Virus record (IMG/VR): IMGVR_UViG_3300010160_000003
Location: 1-64,000 of that record
Reading direction: 5' to 3' (one strand)
Length of the DNA stretch: 64,000 nt
Source of the DNA: a virus
Of the stretch, positions 62,184 through 64,000 are shown one piece after another. Under the pieces are notes generated by a model. That model made no database searches. It saw only the letters and a list, made by a program, of their open reading frames with translations, and was not told the DNA's origin. The translations under genes and the position numbers were made by a program. Position 1 is the first letter of the stretch. Every line of letters starts with the position of its first letter.

Positions 62184-63110
62184 TTATTTTAGCATAGATG
62201 ATATAGATTTGTCAAACTGAAACTCAAGTTTCTTTATTTCTGCATCTTCCATATCGCCTATGTCTTTATAGTTTTTATTAAGCCGAATAACAGTAATTAA
62301 AGATCCAAGTTTTTCAATTAACTTGTCTTTCATTATGTTACCAGCATCATCGTTGTCTGCAATTAGTACAACATTTGTGAAGTACTTTTCTAATAATCTA
62401 GTTTGTGAATTAGATACATTAGCCCCAAGAGTTGCAACTGCTGGGAATCCTATTTGGTCTAGCCGAATTGCATCAAAAGATGATTCAACTACGTATACTG
62501 TACCAGATGATTTAACTCTGTGCAAGTTAAATAATATCTTACCTTTTGGTAATCCTGGAGTATTTTTAAAGTCTTTTCCTTCAATAGTTCTTGCAACAAA
62601 ACCAAGACACATTCCATCTGGAGAGTGCATTGGTACTGTTATCGAATCTTGTTTTTCTGAATATCCCAAAGAAAACTTTGACCATGATGTTGGTTCAATT
62701 TTTCTATACTTAAGATAATTCTTTGCCTTATCTGATACTGCAAGTTGGTTGTATAAACGCTTTAATATTAATTCATCATACTGAACAAACTCTGGTGGTG
62801 CAACTAGTGTTTTGTTAACAAGTTTTTCAATATCGTTTTCTGTTTCTTTGCTTTTAATATATCTAACTGCTTCAAAATATGTTCGTCCAGACATGTGCAT
62901 AATAAATTCTTCTAGGTTCTTTGTTGTCTGGCATCCAAAACAAAAGAACAGTCCGCTATCCTTAGCAACTTCTCCAGCAGGAGTTCTGTTGTTATTGTGA
63001 TATGGGCAAAAGATTATATAGTCATTGCCAAACTCTGCCTCAATATCCACTCCTGCACCTACAAGAACACGTTTAATCTGTTCTTGTGTATATATATTAT
63101 TTGTCTTCAT
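62184..63110 (-). CDS. dnaG: DNA primase with CHC2 zinc finger and Toprim domain (308 aa)
   Basis: Zinc finger CPYH (35-38) with C57 and C60 (FFCFGC), then Toprim motifs VYVVESSFDAIRL (Glu) and VVLIADNDDAGN (Asp-x-Asp). Start at 63110 overlaps the helicase end; an upstream ATG frame is less likely. Makes primers for the DnaE polymerase together with the helicase. Confidence 0.9.
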   Translation of the reverse strand: MKTNNIYTQEQIKRVLVGAGVDIEAEFGNDYIIFCPYHNNNRTPAGEVAKDSGLFFCFGCQTTKNLEEFIMHMSGRTYFEAVRYIKSKETENDIEKLVNKTLVAPPEFVQYDELILKRLYNQLAVSDKAKNYLKYRKIEPTSWSKFSLGYSEKQDSITVPMHSPDGMCLGFVARTIEGKDFKNTPGLPKGKILFNLHRVKSSGTVYVVESSFDAIRLDQIGFPAVATLGANVSNSQTRLLEKYFTNVVLIADNDDAGNIMKDKLIEKLGSLITVIRLNKNYKDIGDMEDAEIKKLEFQFDKSISSMLK

Positions 63111-64000
63111 AGTCTTTATAACGATAATAACCCTTGTCAAAATCTACTTGAACTAAAAAATCGCCCATGTATCCATTACGATTCTTGCGGAATACACATT
63201 CAATAATATCACTATTAGTTGCACGACCAAGAGCCATGACCCAGTCAGCATCATAGGCAATTTGTCTTGACCAAGCGGTTTGTCCAAGTGTTGGAGGACT
63301 TGATAAATCTTTTACATCGTCAGGGGTAGCAGAAGATATGGCAATAATAGGCACTTCTTCACTAATTGACATTAGTTTAAGTTCTCTTGAAAGGTTTTTC
63401 ATTCGTACCGTTTCAGAATCAGCCTTTTGGTTTGGAGACATAAGTTGTAGATAATCAACAACAACAAAGTCTGGACGGTACTGATCAATCTTTCCACGAA
63501 TAACAGAAGGTGTTACTTCTCCACCACTATCGTTAGAGATAATATGAAACTCTGGACGACCCTCAACCTTGTTATGGTGCCACTTTTTTAACATATCAAT
63601 TTCTACTTCACCATTAGATAATTTTCTGTGTGACCAAAGACCCTCACCCATAATAGCAAGAACACGGTTACGAACTTCTGTTTCACTCATTTCAAGTGAA
63701 ATAATCATTGGAGACTTACCTTGCTTCCATGCTTGTACTGCAAAGTAAAGAGCAAGCCAAGACTTTCCAATTCCTGGATATGCAAGAAACACACCCAATT
63801 GACCTGGCATAATTCCAGAAGGTAGGTAATTATCAAACCCTGGAAGCCCAGTCTTAATACCAACATGACCAAGTTCTTTTTGCTTCTGAACATTTTCAAA
63901 ATATGCAACGGCAGAGTCTAGATCTGTTGCATCAATGTCACGGATAGCAGAGGTATTCTTTTTTAATTCAGATGTCTTTGTTATTAGGTGTTCAAGTGCT
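63097..64000 (-). CDS. dnaB: DnaB-type replicative helicase, C-terminal part (runs off window)
   Basis: Open to the right edge. FENVQKQKELGHVGIKTGLPGFDNYLPSGI precedes Walker A GVFLAYPGIGKSW; SLEMSETEVRNRVLAIM is motif H1a and DFVVVDYLQLMSP Walker B with Gln sensor. DnaB/gp4-like RecA fold. Overlaps the primase gene by 14 bases, so the two work together at the fork. Confidence 0.9.
   Translation of the reverse strand, partial: ALEHLITKTSELKKNTSAIRDIDATDLDSAVAYFENVQKQKELGHVGIKTGLPGFDNYLPSGIMPGQLGVFLAYPGIGKSWLALYFAVQAWKQGKSPMIISLEMSETEVRNRVLAIMGEGLWSHRKLSNGEVEIDMLKKWHHNKVEGRPEFHIISNDSGGEVTPSVIRGKIDQYRPDFVVVDYLQLMSPNQKADSETVRMKNLSRELKLMSISEEVPIIAISSATPDDVKDLSSPPTLGQTAWSRQIAYDADWVMALGRATNSDIIECVFRKNRNGYMGDFLVQVDFDKGYYRYKDYEDK

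Overview
This window looks like a segment of a large, AT-rich tailed-phage genome that infects an actinobacterium. Phage identity rests on tail-fibre genes, both terminase subunits, endolysin and holin-like genes and a complete replication module. The actinobacterial host is inferred from a WhiB-family protein, a Gp88-family protein, a DUF7455-like zinc protein and an MSMEG_6728-type glycosylase. Low GC and the style of the secreted surface proteins fit freshwater acI-type (Nanopelagicales-like) hosts, but that last step is inference. No integrase or portal gene is visible, so lifestyle and packaging layout are only partly known.

Layout. 1-11.3 kb (mostly minus strand): fibre and appendage genes sharing repeated cassettes, small baseplate-like beta-rich proteins and a secreted lysozyme-like enzyme inserted on the plus strand. 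11.4-31.7 kb (mostly plus strand): about 60 very small genes, many with CxxC zinc motifs, in short translationally coupled operons. Longer members are a Gp88-like protein, a DUF932 protein, Dps, a HAD phosphatase, a pyrimidine-dimer-glycosylase-like protein and a LacI-HTH/endonuclease VII fusion. The same block carries tRNA-Asp, tRNA-Ile(UAU), an odd tRNA-like element and an origin-like region with five perfect DnaA boxes (26.46-26.60 kb). 31.9-38.5 kb (plus): an HNH gene followed by an eight-gene glycan block (glycosyltransferases, epimerase, methyltransferases, PIG-L deacetylase). 38.6-64 kb (minus): accessory, WhiB, thioredoxin, nuclease, endolysin, Hsp20, Ntn-hydrolase and holin-like genes, then two secreted surface proteins, terminase large and small subunits, and the replication/recombination block (resolvases, Cas4-like nuclease, RecA, MazG, DnaE polymerase, SSB, primase, DnaB helicase).

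The most unusual feature is the control architecture of the small-gene block. Two promoter classes recur. Class I places ATG six bases after a -10 hexamer (leaderless mRNAs), often with TTGACA 17 bp upstream. Class II is TGTCAG-N10-TATAAT followed by a leader with a ribosome site; eleven copies were found, one on the minus strand. Between operons the same modules return: a covarying 3' stem-loop with consensus CCTGAGCA...AAACTGCTCA, a GC block CCCGGCC, and palindromes TGTGA-N6-TCACA that match the CRP/GlxR consensus. Two minus-strand hairpin RNAs with their own -10 boxes lie at 10.75 and 45.73 kb. Together this suggests a shuffled array of early-gene cassettes read by the host RNA polymerase and possibly wired to a host CRP-type regulator.
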